64,000 bases of DNA from Clostridium culturomicium (lineage in GTDB: Bacteria > Bacillota > Clostridia > Clostridiales > Clostridiaceae), in the NCBI RefSeq assembly GCF_000821305.1, contig NZ_CCXK01000014.1, positions 419,444 through 483,443 on the forward strand, given 5' to 3'. Under the pieces are notes generated by a model. It did not search any database, was not told where the DNA came from, and saw only the letters and a program-made list of their open reading frames with translations. The translations under genes were made by a program, and so were the position numbers. Positions 36,743 to 45,963 of the stretch are shown one piece after another. Position 1 is the stretch's first letter; the number at the start of each line of letters is the position of its first letter.

Positions 36743-37926
36743 TCCGCTATCTCCCCTCCGTCTTTTATAACCTTAGTTCCCTCTTCTAATCCTTCTTGTG
36801 GGAACGCTATATAATCTTGAGGAGTAATCCCTTCTACAATTTTATATTGATCCATATCTGCATCATATTCTCCTAATGTTACTGCTTTTTTTTCTAGCTT
36901 GTCCTTATCATTGGCAGTCCATATAAATGCATTTTCTCCATCCATTTCTACTAAGTAATAACTTGGAAGCCATAATCCTTCCTTTTGTTCACCTTGTCCA
37001 TTATTCATTTCTACAAATACGTGCTGACCAAGCATTAAGCCTTCATAAGAATCTAGAGTTGTGTAGAAATGATATTTTGTCGCTGTTTCAACATTGCCAC
37101 CACCTGGACTCATCATTCCGCCATTTTGGTTATTGTTATCTACTGGACTCTCTGTATCAATCTTATTGATAGTTCCATTCCAAGTTAATGTGCTGTCAAC
37201 TCTAGAACGAGCAATAACAGGCATACCTTCTGTTAATGCATATATGTTTTGTTCATTAGTCGTTGCCTTAATTCTATACTCTCCAGTAGCAAGAATCGTC
37301 ATATAAGCTACAGGTTGTCCATATTGATCCATCCCTGTTTTATTAATTGACTTTACAACTCCCTGTATATTACTAGTTACCTTTGCAGTATCAATACTCT
37401 TTTGAAGCTGAGTTAATTCTATGTCTTTAACGGTCTTGTTATATTCAGCTCTCTTTACAGAGTTTTGTAAATTTTGTATCTGAATTGTATATTCTAACTT
37501 GCCATCATCAGAAGCATTTGCCTTCTCTGTCTCAAGGGTAGCAATTTGACGATTCATTGATAGAATTTCATTGCTAATAGATTCAAGCTCAAGCTTTCCC
37601 TCTTCCAGCTTCATTGCCATCTCACCAGTGTCATATAAAAATAACTCTGTTCCTATAGAAACTTCTTGTCCCGCTTCTACATAACACTCCTTAACAGTCT
37701 TTCCTGAATCAAGTTTTATTTCTAAAGTTTCCTGTGGCTCAACAACCCCTGAAAATCTATTCTGTAGACCTATTCCTCCCATTCCAGTAATCATTGACAC
37801 TGAATCTACATATACACCTTCTCCATTGCTGGCATCTGACTTACTTCCTCCAAGGAAATATACTCCAGCTGTAATTACTCCTGCAAGCACCACAGCACCA
37901 ATGGTAATAACGACTTTCTTATTCAT
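36739..37926 (-). CDS. HlyD/MacA-like adaptor protein, first gene of exporter operon
   Basis: A 395-residue membrane-fusion-type adaptor: an N-terminal helix (about residues 5-26), lipoyl half-motifs (VKECYVEAGQEVSIGTELFL and SNIQGVVKSINKTG), a coiled-coil hairpin (about 105-175) and beta-barrel region (from YRIKATTNEQNIYALTEGMP). A short Gly/Met-rich linker NGGMMSPGGG lies near residue 280. In Gram-positive bacteria such proteins assist MacB-like ABC exporters by gathering substrate or assembling a hexameric tunnel outside the membrane. It is followed by ATPase, second adaptor and permease; having two adaptors suggests a mixed adaptor ring or alternative use. Confidence 0.9.
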   Translation of the reverse strand: MNKKVVITIGAVVLAGVITAGVYFLGGSKSDASNGEGVYVDSVSMITGMGGIGLQNRFSGVVEPQETLEIKLDSGKTVKECYVEAGQEVSIGTELFLYDTGEMAMKLEEGKLELESISNEILSMNRQIATLETEKANASDDGKLEYTIQIQNLQNSVKRAEYNKTVKDIELTQLQKSIDTAKVTSNIQGVVKSINKTGMDQYGQPVAYMTILATGEYRIKATTNEQNIYALTEGMPVIARSRVDSTLTWNGTINKIDTESPVDNNNQNGGMMSPGGGNVETATKYHFYTTLDSYEGLMLGQHVFVEMNNGQGEQKEGLWLPSYYLVEMDGENAFIWTANDKDKLEKKAVTLGEYDADMDQYKIVEGITPQDYIAFPQEGLEEGTKVIKDGGEIAE

Positions 37927-38138
37927 TCTGTACCTCCCCCAATATTATTCATGCTAACTCTATCGCATGAATATAGTTATATTTACCATGTCCTGGATAG
38001 AACAAATTTTACATACAATTCAATCAATTCTACCATATACTAACTATACGAATAAAAATGACAAAATGTATTACATTTTTATTACAGATTTAAAATTTTT
38101 TAATAATTAATTTTATATCATCTAATTTCAAATTCCAT

Positions 38139-38166
38139 TTGACAATAAAAACTTTTATGCTAAAAT
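38139..38166 (+). promoter_or_regulatory. Candidate promoter of the thrS leader
   Basis: Perfect TTGACA (38139-38144), 16-base spacer, TAAAAT (38161-38166; five of six). A second possible -10, TATAAT at 38205-38210, lies closer to the T-box but lacks a matching -35. Confidence 0.6.
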
Positions 38167-38221
38167 AAAATTATTACTCATGTATCAAAAATAGTTTTTG
38201 GTACTATAATAGTAAATAAAT

Positions 38222-38510
38222 AGTGTTATCCCTATGATGAGGACAGTACTTATGAAACTTATTTTCAGAGAGAAGGCATAGTAGCTGAAATTGCCTTTAA
38301 ATAAATCATAACGAAAACCACCTCTGAGCGACTCTAATAAAGTCCGTTAACTACGTTATAGTTTTTAAAGTGGTCCTTTCGCTTTTTATTTTGACTTGCT
38401 TTGGAAGTTTTCTTGAAGGAAGTTAATTTAATAGAAGGGGCAATTTGGGTGGAACCACGGGTTATATCTCGTCCCTTTTCAATTCTGAAAAGTGACGAGT
38501 TTTTTTATTT
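38222..38510 (+). promoter_or_regulatory. T-box riboswitch leader, threonyl type
   Basis: The leader begins GATGAGGACAGTAC (Stem I 5' side). It has the GAGAGAAGGC / GCTGAAATTGCC apical part, and the 3' side of Stem I with AAAACCACCTCTGAG, where ACC at 38317-38319 sits in the position of the specifier codon (threonine). The T-box sequence TGGGTGGAACCACGGG (38446-38461) can form the antiterminator and pair with an uncharged tRNA acceptor end. The competing terminator CTCGTCCCTTTTCA / TGAAAAGTGACGAG followed by T7 ends at about 38507. Uncharged tRNA-Thr would permit thrS transcription. The specifier is inferred by alignment in my head. Confidence 0.92.
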
Positions 38511-38597
38511 TTAAAATAGATTATTTTGCAAATTATGTAGTAGCTGAGTTCTCCATAGAATTCATGTCTACAATCTAAATAGAAAGGGAGAATTAAT

Positions 38598-40535
38598 ATG
38601 ATTAAAATCACACTTAAAGACGGTTCTGTTAAAGAACTTGAAAGAGAAATGAGTATTTTAGAAATTGCAAAGAGCATATCTGAGGGACTTGCAAGAGTTG
38701 CAACTGCTGGTACAGTTAACGGAAAAACTGTAGACCTACGTTATGTTGTTAAAGAAGATTGCGAGCTTAGTATATTAACCTTTGATGATGCTGAAGGTAA
38801 AAAAGCTTTCAGACATACAGCATCTCATATATTAGCTCAAGCTATTAAGAGATTATACCCATCAGCTAAACTTGCTATAGGACCTTCTATCGATAATGGT
38901 TTCTACTATGACATCGATGTTGAAGAAAAATTAAGCAACGATGATTTAGCAAAAATCGAAGCTGAAATGAAGAAAATTGTTAAGGAAAACCTATCTATCG
39001 AAAGCTTTGTTCTTCCAAGAGCAGAAGCTATCGCTTTAATGAAGGAAAATGATGAACCATACAAGATTGAACTTATTGAAGATCTTCCTGAAGATGAGGT
39101 TATATCTTTCTACAAGCAAGGTGAATTTGTTGACCTATGTGCTGGTCCTCACTTAATGTCTACAAAGCCAGTTAAAGCTATCAAGTTAACTAAACTTGCT
39201 GGAGCATACTGGAGAGGAAACGAGAAGAATAAAATGCTTACTCGTATCTACGGAACTGCTTTCACTAAGACTGCAGAACTTGAAGAGTATTTAGCTTCTG
39301 TTGAAGAAGCTATGAAGCGTGACCACAACAGACTTGGAAGAGAGCTTAAATTATTCACTACTTCTGAACCAATAGGTCAAGGACTTCCAATCCTAATGCC
39401 AAAGGGCGCAAGAGTAATCCAACTTCTTCAAAGATGGGTTGAGGATGAAGAGCAAAAGAGAGGATATCTTTTAACTAAAACTCCTTTAATGGCTAAAAAT
39501 GATTTATATAAAATTTCTGGTCACTGGGATCACTACAAGGAAGGTATGTTCGTTCTTGGAGATGAAGAAAAAGATGATGAGGTATTTGCTTTAAGACCAA
39601 TGACTTGTCCATTCCAATTCATGGTTTACAAGGCTGATTCAAAAAGCTACAGAGATCTTCCACTTAGATATGCTGAAACTTCTACTTTATTTAGAAATGA
39701 ATCTTCAGGAGAGATGCACGGCTTAATCAGAGTTAGACAATTTACAATCTCTGAAGGACACCTTGCCTGCAGACCAGACCAATTAGAGGACGAATTCAGA
39801 GGAGTAGTTGATTTAATCAACCACATGCTTGAAACTCTAGGTCTTAAAGAAGATATCAGTTACAGATTATCTTTATGGGATGAAAACAACAAAGATAAGT
39901 ACATTGGAGAGCCAGAAGCTTGGAACAATGTTCAAAACAAGATGAGAGAGATTTTAAACCACCTTGGAATAGAGTATACAGAAGCTGCTGGAGAAGCTGC
40001 TTTCTATGGTCCAAAGCTTGATCTACAAATCAAGAATGTTCACGGTAAAGAGGATACAATCATCACTGCTCAAATCGACTTCTCTCTTGCAGAAAGATTC
40101 GGTATGACTTACACAGATAAAGATGGTCAAGAAAAATACCCATACGTTATCCATAGAACATCTATCGGCTGCTATGAAAGAACTCTTGCTCTTCTTATCG
40201 AGAAATATGCTGGAGCATTCCCGGTATGGCTTGCACCAGTTCAAGTTAAGTTACTTCCAATCTCTGAAAAATACCATGACTATGCTGATGAAGTATTCGC
40301 AGCACTTAAAGCACAAGGTATCAGAGTTGAAGCTGACTTCAGAGCTGAAAAAATCGGATACAAAATCAGAGAAGCTCGTAACGAAAGAGTTCCTTACCTT
40401 ATCGTTGTAGGTGAGAAGGAAGCTGCGAACAGAGAAGTTGCTGTTAGAAGCCGTAAAAACGGTGATGAAGGCGCAATGTCTCTTGAAAGCTTCATAGAAA
40501 GAGTAGTTAAAGAAAACGACTCTAAAGAAAGATAA
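38598..40535 (+). CDS. thrS: Threonyl-tRNA synthetase
   Basis: A 645-residue class II synthetase. The domains in order: TGS (residues 1-61, starts MIKITLKDGSVKELEREMSI), the editing domain (H-x3-H in FRHTASHILAQAI and the YYDIDV segment), the catalytic core (PMTCPFQFMVYKADSKSYRD, TLFRNESSGEMHGLIRVRQF) and the anticodon-binding domain (from about 540, VWLAPVQVKLLPIS). It joins threonine to tRNA-Thr and clears Ser-tRNA-Thr. AAAGGGAGAATTAAT precedes the ATG. It is controlled by the T-box upstream, which fits the family. Confidence 0.98.
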   Translation: MIKITLKDGSVKELEREMSILEIAKSISEGLARVATAGTVNGKTVDLRYVVKEDCELSILTFDDAEGKKAFRHTASHILAQAIKRLYPSAKLAIGPSIDNGFYYDIDVEEKLSNDDLAKIEAEMKKIVKENLSIESFVLPRAEAIALMKENDEPYKIELIEDLPEDEVISFYKQGEFVDLCAGPHLMSTKPVKAIKLTKLAGAYWRGNEKNKMLTRIYGTAFTKTAELEEYLASVEEAMKRDHNRLGRELKLFTTSEPIGQGLPILMPKGARVIQLLQRWVEDEEQKRGYLLTKTPLMAKNDLYKISGHWDHYKEGMFVLGDEEKDDEVFALRPMTCPFQFMVYKADSKSYRDLPLRYAETSTLFRNESSGEMHGLIRVRQFTISEGHLACRPDQLEDEFRGVVDLINHMLETLGLKEDISYRLSLWDENNKDKYIGEPEAWNNVQNKMREILNHLGIEYTEAAGEAAFYGPKLDLQIKNVHGKEDTIITAQIDFSLAERFGMTYTDKDGQEKYPYVIHRTSIGCYERTLALLIEKYAGAFPVWLAPVQVKLLPISEKYHDYADEVFAALKAQGIRVEADFRAEKIGYKIREARNERVPYLIVVGEKEAANREVAVRSRKNGDEGAMSLESFIERVVKENDSKER

Positions 40536-40536
40536 A

Positions 40537-40566
40537 AAAAGGACTGAGATATCTCTCAGTCCTTTT
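40537..40566. terminator. Bidirectional terminator after thrS
   Basis: AAAAGGACTGAGA, loop TATC, TCTCAGTCCTTTT, with extra A on the left and T on the right. It serves thrS and the convergent transporter operon. Confidence 0.95.
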
Positions 40567-40573
40567 TTATATC

Positions 40574-41416
40574 CTATAGCTTTTCAGCATATTTCTTTTC
40601 AAAATAATGAACTACTTCATACATTAAGTATGCAATAACTGCTAAAACAACAACACTCATCATAACCATATCTAGCTGTGCAACCTGTCCACCGTAAACT
40701 ATCAAGAATCCTAATCCCTTCTTAGCAACCAAGAATTCTCCCATGATTACTCCTACCCAGGATAACCCAACACTTATCTTTAGCGCTGACATCAATGTAG
40801 GTGTAGAAGACGGAATTATTAAGTTTGTTAATATCTTGTATTTTGAGGCTCCAAAGGTCTTTAAAAGTTTTATCTTATCTTCTTCCACTTCCCTAAAGCC
40901 TGACAGAACACTTATTATTGTGGATATAACCGAAATTAATAAAGCCATTATGACAATTGCCTTCATTCCATTTCCTGCCCAGAATATAATTATTGGTCCA
41001 AGAGCTACCTTTGGAAGTGCATTTAAAACTACAATATATGGATCTAAAACCTTACAAAGAAAATCTGACCACCAGAGCATTATAGCTATAACGACACCCA
41101 TAAGTGTTCCAAGGGTAAATCCTATTATAGTTTCATAACAGGTTATCATTATATGCCCCACCATAGTACCTTCTGTATAAAGCTTAATAAAACTCTTAAC
41201 CATCCTTGATGGCGTACTAGTTAAAAATGGATCTATTATTCTTAAATCCCCAAGAATCTCCCATAATGCAAAAAATGTAACTAATATAAGTATTCTAGTT
41301 ATAATAATATTTCTTTTTTTTCTTTTAACACCTTTTAAAAACTCCTCATGTTCTTTACTTACATTTAACTCAGCTTTATTGACTAAAGCTGTTTCTTTAC
41401 TCTTATTCTTCTTCAT
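40574..41416 (-). CDS. ABC transporter permease, SsuC/TauC-like
   Basis: About 280 residues with six hydrophobic segments and the inner-membrane permease EAA-type loop EVEEDKIKLLKTFGASKYKI, which docks on the ATPase. Family members import sulfonates, nitrate, taurine or pyrimidine precursors. The ATG at 41416 lies 10 bases after GGAG and overlaps the ATPase stop by 14 bases; the longer reading from 41443 is not supported by a site. It is the last gene of the binding-protein / ATPase / permease set. The substrate is not evident. Confidence 0.9.
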   Translation of the reverse strand: MKKNKSKETALVNKAELNVSKEHEEFLKGVKRKKRNIIITRILILVTFFALWEILGDLRIIDPFLTSTPSRMVKSFIKLYTEGTMVGHIMITCYETIIGFTLGTLMGVVIAIMLWWSDFLCKVLDPYIVVLNALPKVALGPIIIFWAGNGMKAIVIMALLISVISTIISVLSGFREVEEDKIKLLKTFGASKYKILTNLIIPSSTPTLMSALKISVGLSWVGVIMGEFLVAKKGLGFLIVYGGQVAQLDMVMMSVVVLAVIAYLMYEVVHYFEKKYAEKL

Positions 41417-42173
41417 TGTAATCCATCTCCTTCCAAATATCATTAAAGTAAATTCTAAATTTACTGTGTTCTCTGCATTTTAAAGGAGTAAGATTATCAC
41501 ACTCAAAATCAACATTAACAATCTTCTTTATCACAGCAGGTCTTTTAGATAAAACTACAATCTTCGAAGACATTGATACTGCTTCAGAAATATCATGTGT
41601 TACCATTATTGCAGTTTTTCCTTCTCTTTTGATAATATGGAATATTTCATCACTAACATTAAGCCTTGTTTGATAATCTAAAGCTGAAAATGGCTCATCT
41701 AAGATTAAAACCTCTGGATTTAAAGCCAAGGTTCTAATTAATGCAACTCTCTGTCTCATTCCACCAGAAAGCTGCCTTGGATAATGATCTTTGAATTCCC
41801 ATAAATTATAATTCTTTAAAAGACCTTCTATCTTTACCTTTGCTTCTTCATTCAACATTCTTTTAATTTTTAACCCCAAGCAAACATTATTCCATACTGT
41901 AAGCCACTCAAATAGCTGATCCCTTTGAAACATATACCCTAACTTACTTGAATACCCCTCTTGAAGTTCACCATCAATAAAAATTTCACCAGATGACGGT
42001 TTAATTAAACCTGCAATAATATTTAACAGAGTTGATTTCCCACATCCCGAAGGACCTACAATACTAACAAATTCTCCTGCCTCTACATCAAAGCTAATAT
42101 CCTCTAAAGCAACAGTTTCAGCAGCAAGAGTATGATAATTCATATAGATATTTTTAACTTCTACTTTACTCAT
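41403..42173 (-). CDS. ABC transporter ATP-binding protein, SsuB/TauB-like
   Basis: A 256-residue ATPase: Walker A GPSGCGKSTLLNIIAGL, Q-loop MFQRDQLFEWLTVWNN, signature LSGGMRQRVALIRTL, Walker B VLILDEPFSALD, switch MVTHDISEAVSMS. The DEPFSALDxxTR form is typical of nitrate/sulfonate/taurine import ATPases. It overlaps the permease gene downstream and follows the binding-protein gene after a 169-base gap that contains a hairpin terminator, so transcription through to this gene is probably partial. Confidence 0.94.
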   Translation of the reverse strand: MSKVEVKNIYMNYHTLAAETVALEDISFDVEAGEFVSIVGPSGCGKSTLLNIIAGLIKPSSGEIFIDGELQEGYSSKLGYMFQRDQLFEWLTVWNNVCLGLKIKRMLNEEAKVKIEGLLKNYNLWEFKDHYPRQLSGGMRQRVALIRTLALNPEVLILDEPFSALDYQTRLNVSDEIFHIIKREGKTAIMVTHDISEAVSMSSKIVVLSKRPAVIKKIVNVDFECDNLTPLKCREHSKFRIYFNDIWKEMDYNEEE

Positions 42174-42290
42174 CTCTCCATCTCCATATCGTTTATACTA
42201 TATTTTCTCTTTATCTAGCTCCGTAATCTTTTTAACTTATAGCTATAATTCAATATATGAAGACTTGCTTTATATTGACAATAAAACTTT

Positions 42291-42324
42291 AAAAGAAAAG
42301 CCATATCCATTTCTGGATATGGCT
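42291..42324 (-). terminator. Internal (partial) terminator between binding-protein and ATPase genes
   Basis: AGCCATATCC (42299-42308) pairs with GGATATGGCT (42315-42324), loop ATTTCT. On the minus strand it is followed by TTTTCTTTT. It lies just after the binding-protein gene stop. Confidence 0.8.
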
Positions 42325-42342
42325 ATATAGCTATTATTTAAA

Positions 42343-43371
42343 TTACTTTATTGCTTCTGTACTGATAGTCGTATCAACAATATCAGCAAATGGTGGTCTC
42401 TTTGTAATAAGTTCTTTATCATAAGCTTGGATTATATCCATTAACCTATTCATATCTTCTTCATTTACAACTGGAGTCTTTGCATAAGCTTCTATCTTCT
42501 TGTAATTTCCTACTACTGTTGCAATAGTGCTTTCTTCGGTGCCCTCAAAGAAACTCTTAATTGATTTTGCTACAGTTGCATCATCGCTCTTCATTACCCA
42601 GTCTTGTCCTTTTTGAATAGCTCTAACGAATTTAACTAAAAGATCTTTATTATCCTTAATATAAGAATCTAAAGCATAGAAACATGTATATGGAAGATTT
42701 CCTGCGCCTTCTCCAACAGATGCAACTATTTGTCCATTAACCTCATTTGCAATAGCTGTTGCACTTGGTTCAAAAAGTGCTGCATAATCACCAGTTCCAC
42801 CTAAGAAAGCTGCTGGAACAGCATCAAAAGAAATATTAGTAATTAATTCAATATCCGTATTCTTATCTATCCCTTTTTCATTTAAAACATATTCCAAAGC
42901 CATTTCTGGAACTCCACCAGGTCTTCCACCAATTACTTTTTTCCCCTTAATGTCGTCCCATGAAAAATTACTATGTTTATCCTTTGCAACTAAAAAAGAT
43001 CCATCCTTTTGTGTTAATTGAGCAAATACCTTAGGCAAATCATCTCTGCCTTGATTATAAATATAAATTACCTGCTCCGGACCTGAGAACCCAATATCAA
43101 CATTTCCGCTAATAAGCTGCTGCATAGTTTTATCTGCCCCTTGCCCTGTTGTTAAGTCAATTTTAATTCCTTCCTCTTCGAAAAAGCCTTGACTGATTGC
43201 TGCATACATTGGCGCATAGAAAATTGATCTTGTAACCTCGTTAAGCTTTATTGTTTTTAACTCATCACTGCCTTTAGCACTATCCTTTTTACTACTACAC
43301 CCCGCAAACATACCTATAGTTAAAATCATAGCTGCTACGACACCAATTATCTTTAATGTGTTCTTTTTCAT
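42343..43371 (-). CDS. Substrate-binding lipoprotein of an SsuA/TauA/ThiY-type ABC transporter
   Basis: A 342-residue lipoprotein: signal peptide with lipobox GMFAGC (Cys 25), a Ser/Lys-rich linker, then an NMT1/SsuA-type periplasmic-binding fold (NEVTRSIFYAPMYAAISQGF, FEEEGIKIDL, GNVDIGFSGPEQVIYIYNQG, GGRPGGVPEMALEYVLNEKG). Extracellular ligand capture is expected. The RSIFYAPMYAA start is like proteins for thiamine pyrimidine precursors or aliphatic sulfonates, but no thiamin riboswitch or desulfurisation gene lies nearby, so the substrate stays open. It is the first gene of the transporter operon. Confidence 0.9.
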   Translation of the reverse strand: MKKNTLKIIGVVAAMILTIGMFAGCSSKKDSAKGSDELKTIKLNEVTRSIFYAPMYAAISQGFFEEEGIKIDLTTGQGADKTMQQLISGNVDIGFSGPEQVIYIYNQGRDDLPKVFAQLTQKDGSFLVAKDKHSNFSWDDIKGKKVIGGRPGGVPEMALEYVLNEKGIDKNTDIELITNISFDAVPAAFLGGTGDYAALFEPSATAIANEVNGQIVASVGEGAGNLPYTCFYALDSYIKDNKDLLVKFVRAIQKGQDWVMKSDDATVAKSIKSFFEGTEESTIATVVGNYKKIEAYAKTPVVNEEDMNRLMDIIQAYDKELITKRPPFADIVDTTISTEAIK

Positions 43372-43505
43372 AATTTCCTCCTAAATGGTTTGTTTTATAC
43401 TGCTATTGTATGTTGAAGTGTTCCTATGTGTTAATAATTCAATATATAAATTTAAAATAAAAAACTTTTTAAATTGGTAGCTTTTATCTACACCTCTAAA
43501 AAGTC

Positions 43506-44156
43506 TCATTCTTCAAATCTATATCCAACTTTAAAAACAGTTTTAATACTATCCTTTAAATTTAACTTTTCTCTAACCCTCTGAACATGAATATCTACTG
43601 TTCTCGTTTCTCCTACATAATCATATCCCCAAACTCGCTCTAAGATTTGTTCTCTAGATAATGCAATATTTTTATTTTTAATAAATAATAAAAGTAGTTC
43701 AAATTCCTTTAAAGTCATATCAACTATTTTGTTGTTTAACTTTACCACTCTTTGCTTCTCATTTATTTCCATATTCCCAAATCTTATAATCTCTTGTGAC
43801 TTTCCATATCTTCTGATGACAGCTTCTATCCTAGCTAATAATTCAATATTCTCAAATGGCTTCACTATATAATCATCTGCACCTAATCTTAACCCTTTTA
43901 CCCTATCCACAACAGATTCCTTTGCAGTTATAAATATAACTGGTATATCCTTTTTATTAATGTATGAAATTAACTCAAATCCGTTTATTTTCGGAATCAT
44001 TACATCTAATAAAATTAAATCTAAATATTCTTTTTCAAATATATCTTTAGCTTTTTCACCATCCTCTGCTGTAACTACCTCATATCCAGCCATTTGTAAA
44101 TTTATTTCTATTAACTCTCGTATAGGTCTATCATCCTCTACTACTAATATTCTCAT
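43506..44156 (-). CDS. OmpR/PhoB-family response regulator
   Basis: A 216-residue response regulator. The receiver domain has the acidic pair in VVEDD, the phospho-acceptor Asp in LILLDVMIP (near residue 53), Thr in VIFITAKE, and Lys in YIVKPF. The C-terminal winged helix has LTLKEFELL-type (here MTLKEFELLLLFIK) and TVDIHVQRVREKL, typical of OmpR/PhoB regulators. AGGAAAG precedes the ATG. Its cognate histidine kinase gene, directly upstream, is broken and lacks the ATP-binding domain, so this regulator may be orphaned or constitutive. The intact frame suggests selection or very recent loss of the partner. Confidence 0.94.
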   Translation of the reverse strand: MRILVVEDDRPIRELIEINLQMAGYEVVTAEDGEKAKDIFEKEYLDLILLDVMIPKINGFELISYINKKDIPVIFITAKESVVDRVKGLRLGADDYIVKPFENIELLARIEAVIRRYGKSQEIIRFGNMEINEKQRVVKLNNKIVDMTLKEFELLLLFIKNKNIALSREQILERVWGYDYVGETRTVDIHVQRVREKLNLKDSIKTVFKVGYRFEE

Positions 44157-44190
44157 TCTTCTTTCCTTAAATAATTTAATTTACTTATAG

Positions 44191-45165
44191 TTACACTGTA
44201 TCTAAAACTCTTTCTTTAATAGAAACTCTTCCTTTACTTACATCTTCTTTTTTTATCATAATTAGCTTAATAAGAGTTGAGCTTAAATTCTCTAATCTCT
44301 TTCCTTGAGAGTTTATGTAATCTATAGCCTTAATCTTTATTTCATCATTAATGTTACCTTTTAATAACAAATCTGAATATCCAATTATTGAAGTAATGGG
44401 CGTCTTCATCTCATGGGTCAGATTATCTATAAATCTTTGCTTTGATTCATTCGCCCATTCTAATTCATGAATTTTATTATCTATAACCTTCATCATAGCA
44501 TTAAAATTCTCGGATAAAGTATCTATCTCATCTCCACTCCCAGTGTACTCAGCTCTTTTTGAATACTCCCCCTTCTTTATACTATCTGAAACCTTAATTA
44601 AACCTTTTATTGGATTTGTGATATTTTTAGAAATAATATACATTCCAATTGCCAAGAGTATTGTAATAATAACACTTAATAAAAAAACAACTTATAATTA
44701 TCAATCTTATTCTTACTTAAAAAACTTATATCTTTTGTTAAAACTAGCTTATGTGTTGTATCTCCTATTTTAAGTGCCGAACTCACAAATAATAGATTTT
44801 CTTCACCGACTTTTCTTATTATAAACTTTCTATTATCTACAGTAGCTTCCTCAACTTCACTTCTAACACCGTCTATAAAAAACTCCGAAGTATTTATGAT
44901 ATTTTCCCTTCTCCATCAAATAGTTCAATATTCTTTATTGAGGTTGCACCCGAATATAATATATATCTTTTAAATACAACCAAAAATCTCTCCCTTGAAT
45001 ATCTATTATAGCTTTCAATTAAATCTGAATTTAAGTATATAGAACTTCTTACGCTGCTGCTTTCATTTATTGTAGATTTTATTGCCATTTCTAAATTTCT
45101 ATTGTATATATTCTCTATTATAAATATTCCAGCTCCATTAAATAAAAATATAAATAGAATTATTG
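44191..45165 (-). pseudogene. Sensor histidine kinase remnant: two frameshifts and no ATPase domain
   Basis: Minus-strand fragments together give: an N-terminal membrane helix (LFIFLFNGAGIFIIENIYN), an extracellular segment ending IELFDGEGKIS then stop near 44900, a continuation in a second frame (NTSEFFIDGVRSEVEEATVD and on to DISFLSKNKIDNYKLFF) ending near 44690, and a third frame with the second helix, HAMP (NPIKGLIKVSDSIKKGEYS) and HisKA (FIDNLTHEMKTPITSIIGYS). Both breaks look like single-base losses, one in an A4 run, one in a T7 run. The HATPase domain is missing: the frame stops at 44191, 34 bases before the response regulator. It cannot be an active kinase as sequenced. The 5' start is also unclear, lying in the VanY terminator. 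Confidence 0.85.
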
Positions 45166-45170
45166 AATAT

Positions 45171-45196
45171 AAAAAAAAAGTGGAATTAAGCCACTC
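45171..45196 (-). terminator. Short terminator after the vanY pseudogene
   Basis: AGTGG / CCACT with a 7-base loop, followed on the minus strand by T9. It starts one base after the vanY stop codon. Confidence 0.7.
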
Positions 45197-45805
45197 TTAC
45201 TTATTTAAATACTCTTCTAATGTTAGTCCTGATTCTTCTATAGTTTTAGCTACCTCTACACCTACGTACCTAATATGCCATGGTTCATAATTATAACCTG
45301 TAGTATCCTCTTTTTCCTTCGGATATCTTAATATAAATCCATAGTCACTCATATTTTCCTGAAGCCATCTAAACTCAGGTGTTTTATCAAAATCTTCTGT
45401 TAGCGAAATATCATCTGCAGACATTAAATCTATAACTAATCCAGTATGATGTTCGCTATGTCCCGGTCTTGCAACGTATTTGTCAGCATACTCTTTTCCA
45501 TAGTTACTAACCTCGTTATTATATAACTATTTTTGAAAATCATAGGTTCTATAACCTGCAGCAGCCATTAAATATATGCCTTCACCTTCAGCTTTCTCAA
45601 ATAATATTTCAACATTTTTCACTGCTTCTTCTCTAGCTATATCCTTATTTATTATACTATTTATTCCTATAATAATTATTAATAAAAGTATTAATATTGA
45701 TATGCACTGTCTTATCTTCCTCTTAATTTTTTTCTTTTTATTTACCTTCTTTTTATTTTTATAATTAATATTTCCATATCTTTTATCTTTCTCAATGTTC
45801 TTCAT
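45197..45805 (-). pseudogene. vanY: VanY-type D-Ala-D-Ala carboxypeptidase with in-frame TAG
   Basis: The frame from 45805 to 45197 is continuous except for one TAG at 45527-45529 (codon 93). Before it: a Lys-rich cytoplasmic start, one membrane helix (about residues 33-49) and MAAAGYRTYDFQK. After it, in the same frame: LYNNEVSNYGKEYADKYVAR, then PGHSEHHTGLVIDLMSADD and EPWHIRYVG. SxHxxGxxxD and ExxH are the zinc-site motifs of VanY/LAS peptidases, which trim D-Ala from peptidoglycan stems. The segment between helix and catalytic domain is also shorter than usual. The stop replaces a residue that is commonly Ser in QKSLY. Either a pseudogene or a read-through case. Confidence 0.88.
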
Positions 45806-45963
45806 ATTAAATCATCTCCTACGATAATTTAATATATACCTGCCATGTTTATATCTAATTTATATATTATTTCAAAGTTGTAAAATCAGCTTATTGTTTT
45901 ATGTAATTATATACCAATTCATCAAATATACTGTAACAATATTATTATTTATGGAGGTCTGGA

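Noticed and set aside
40023..40410. Minus- and alternative-frame open frames inside thrS
   Set aside because: They lie wholly inside a well-conserved synthetase gene and have no start signals; they are shadows of it.
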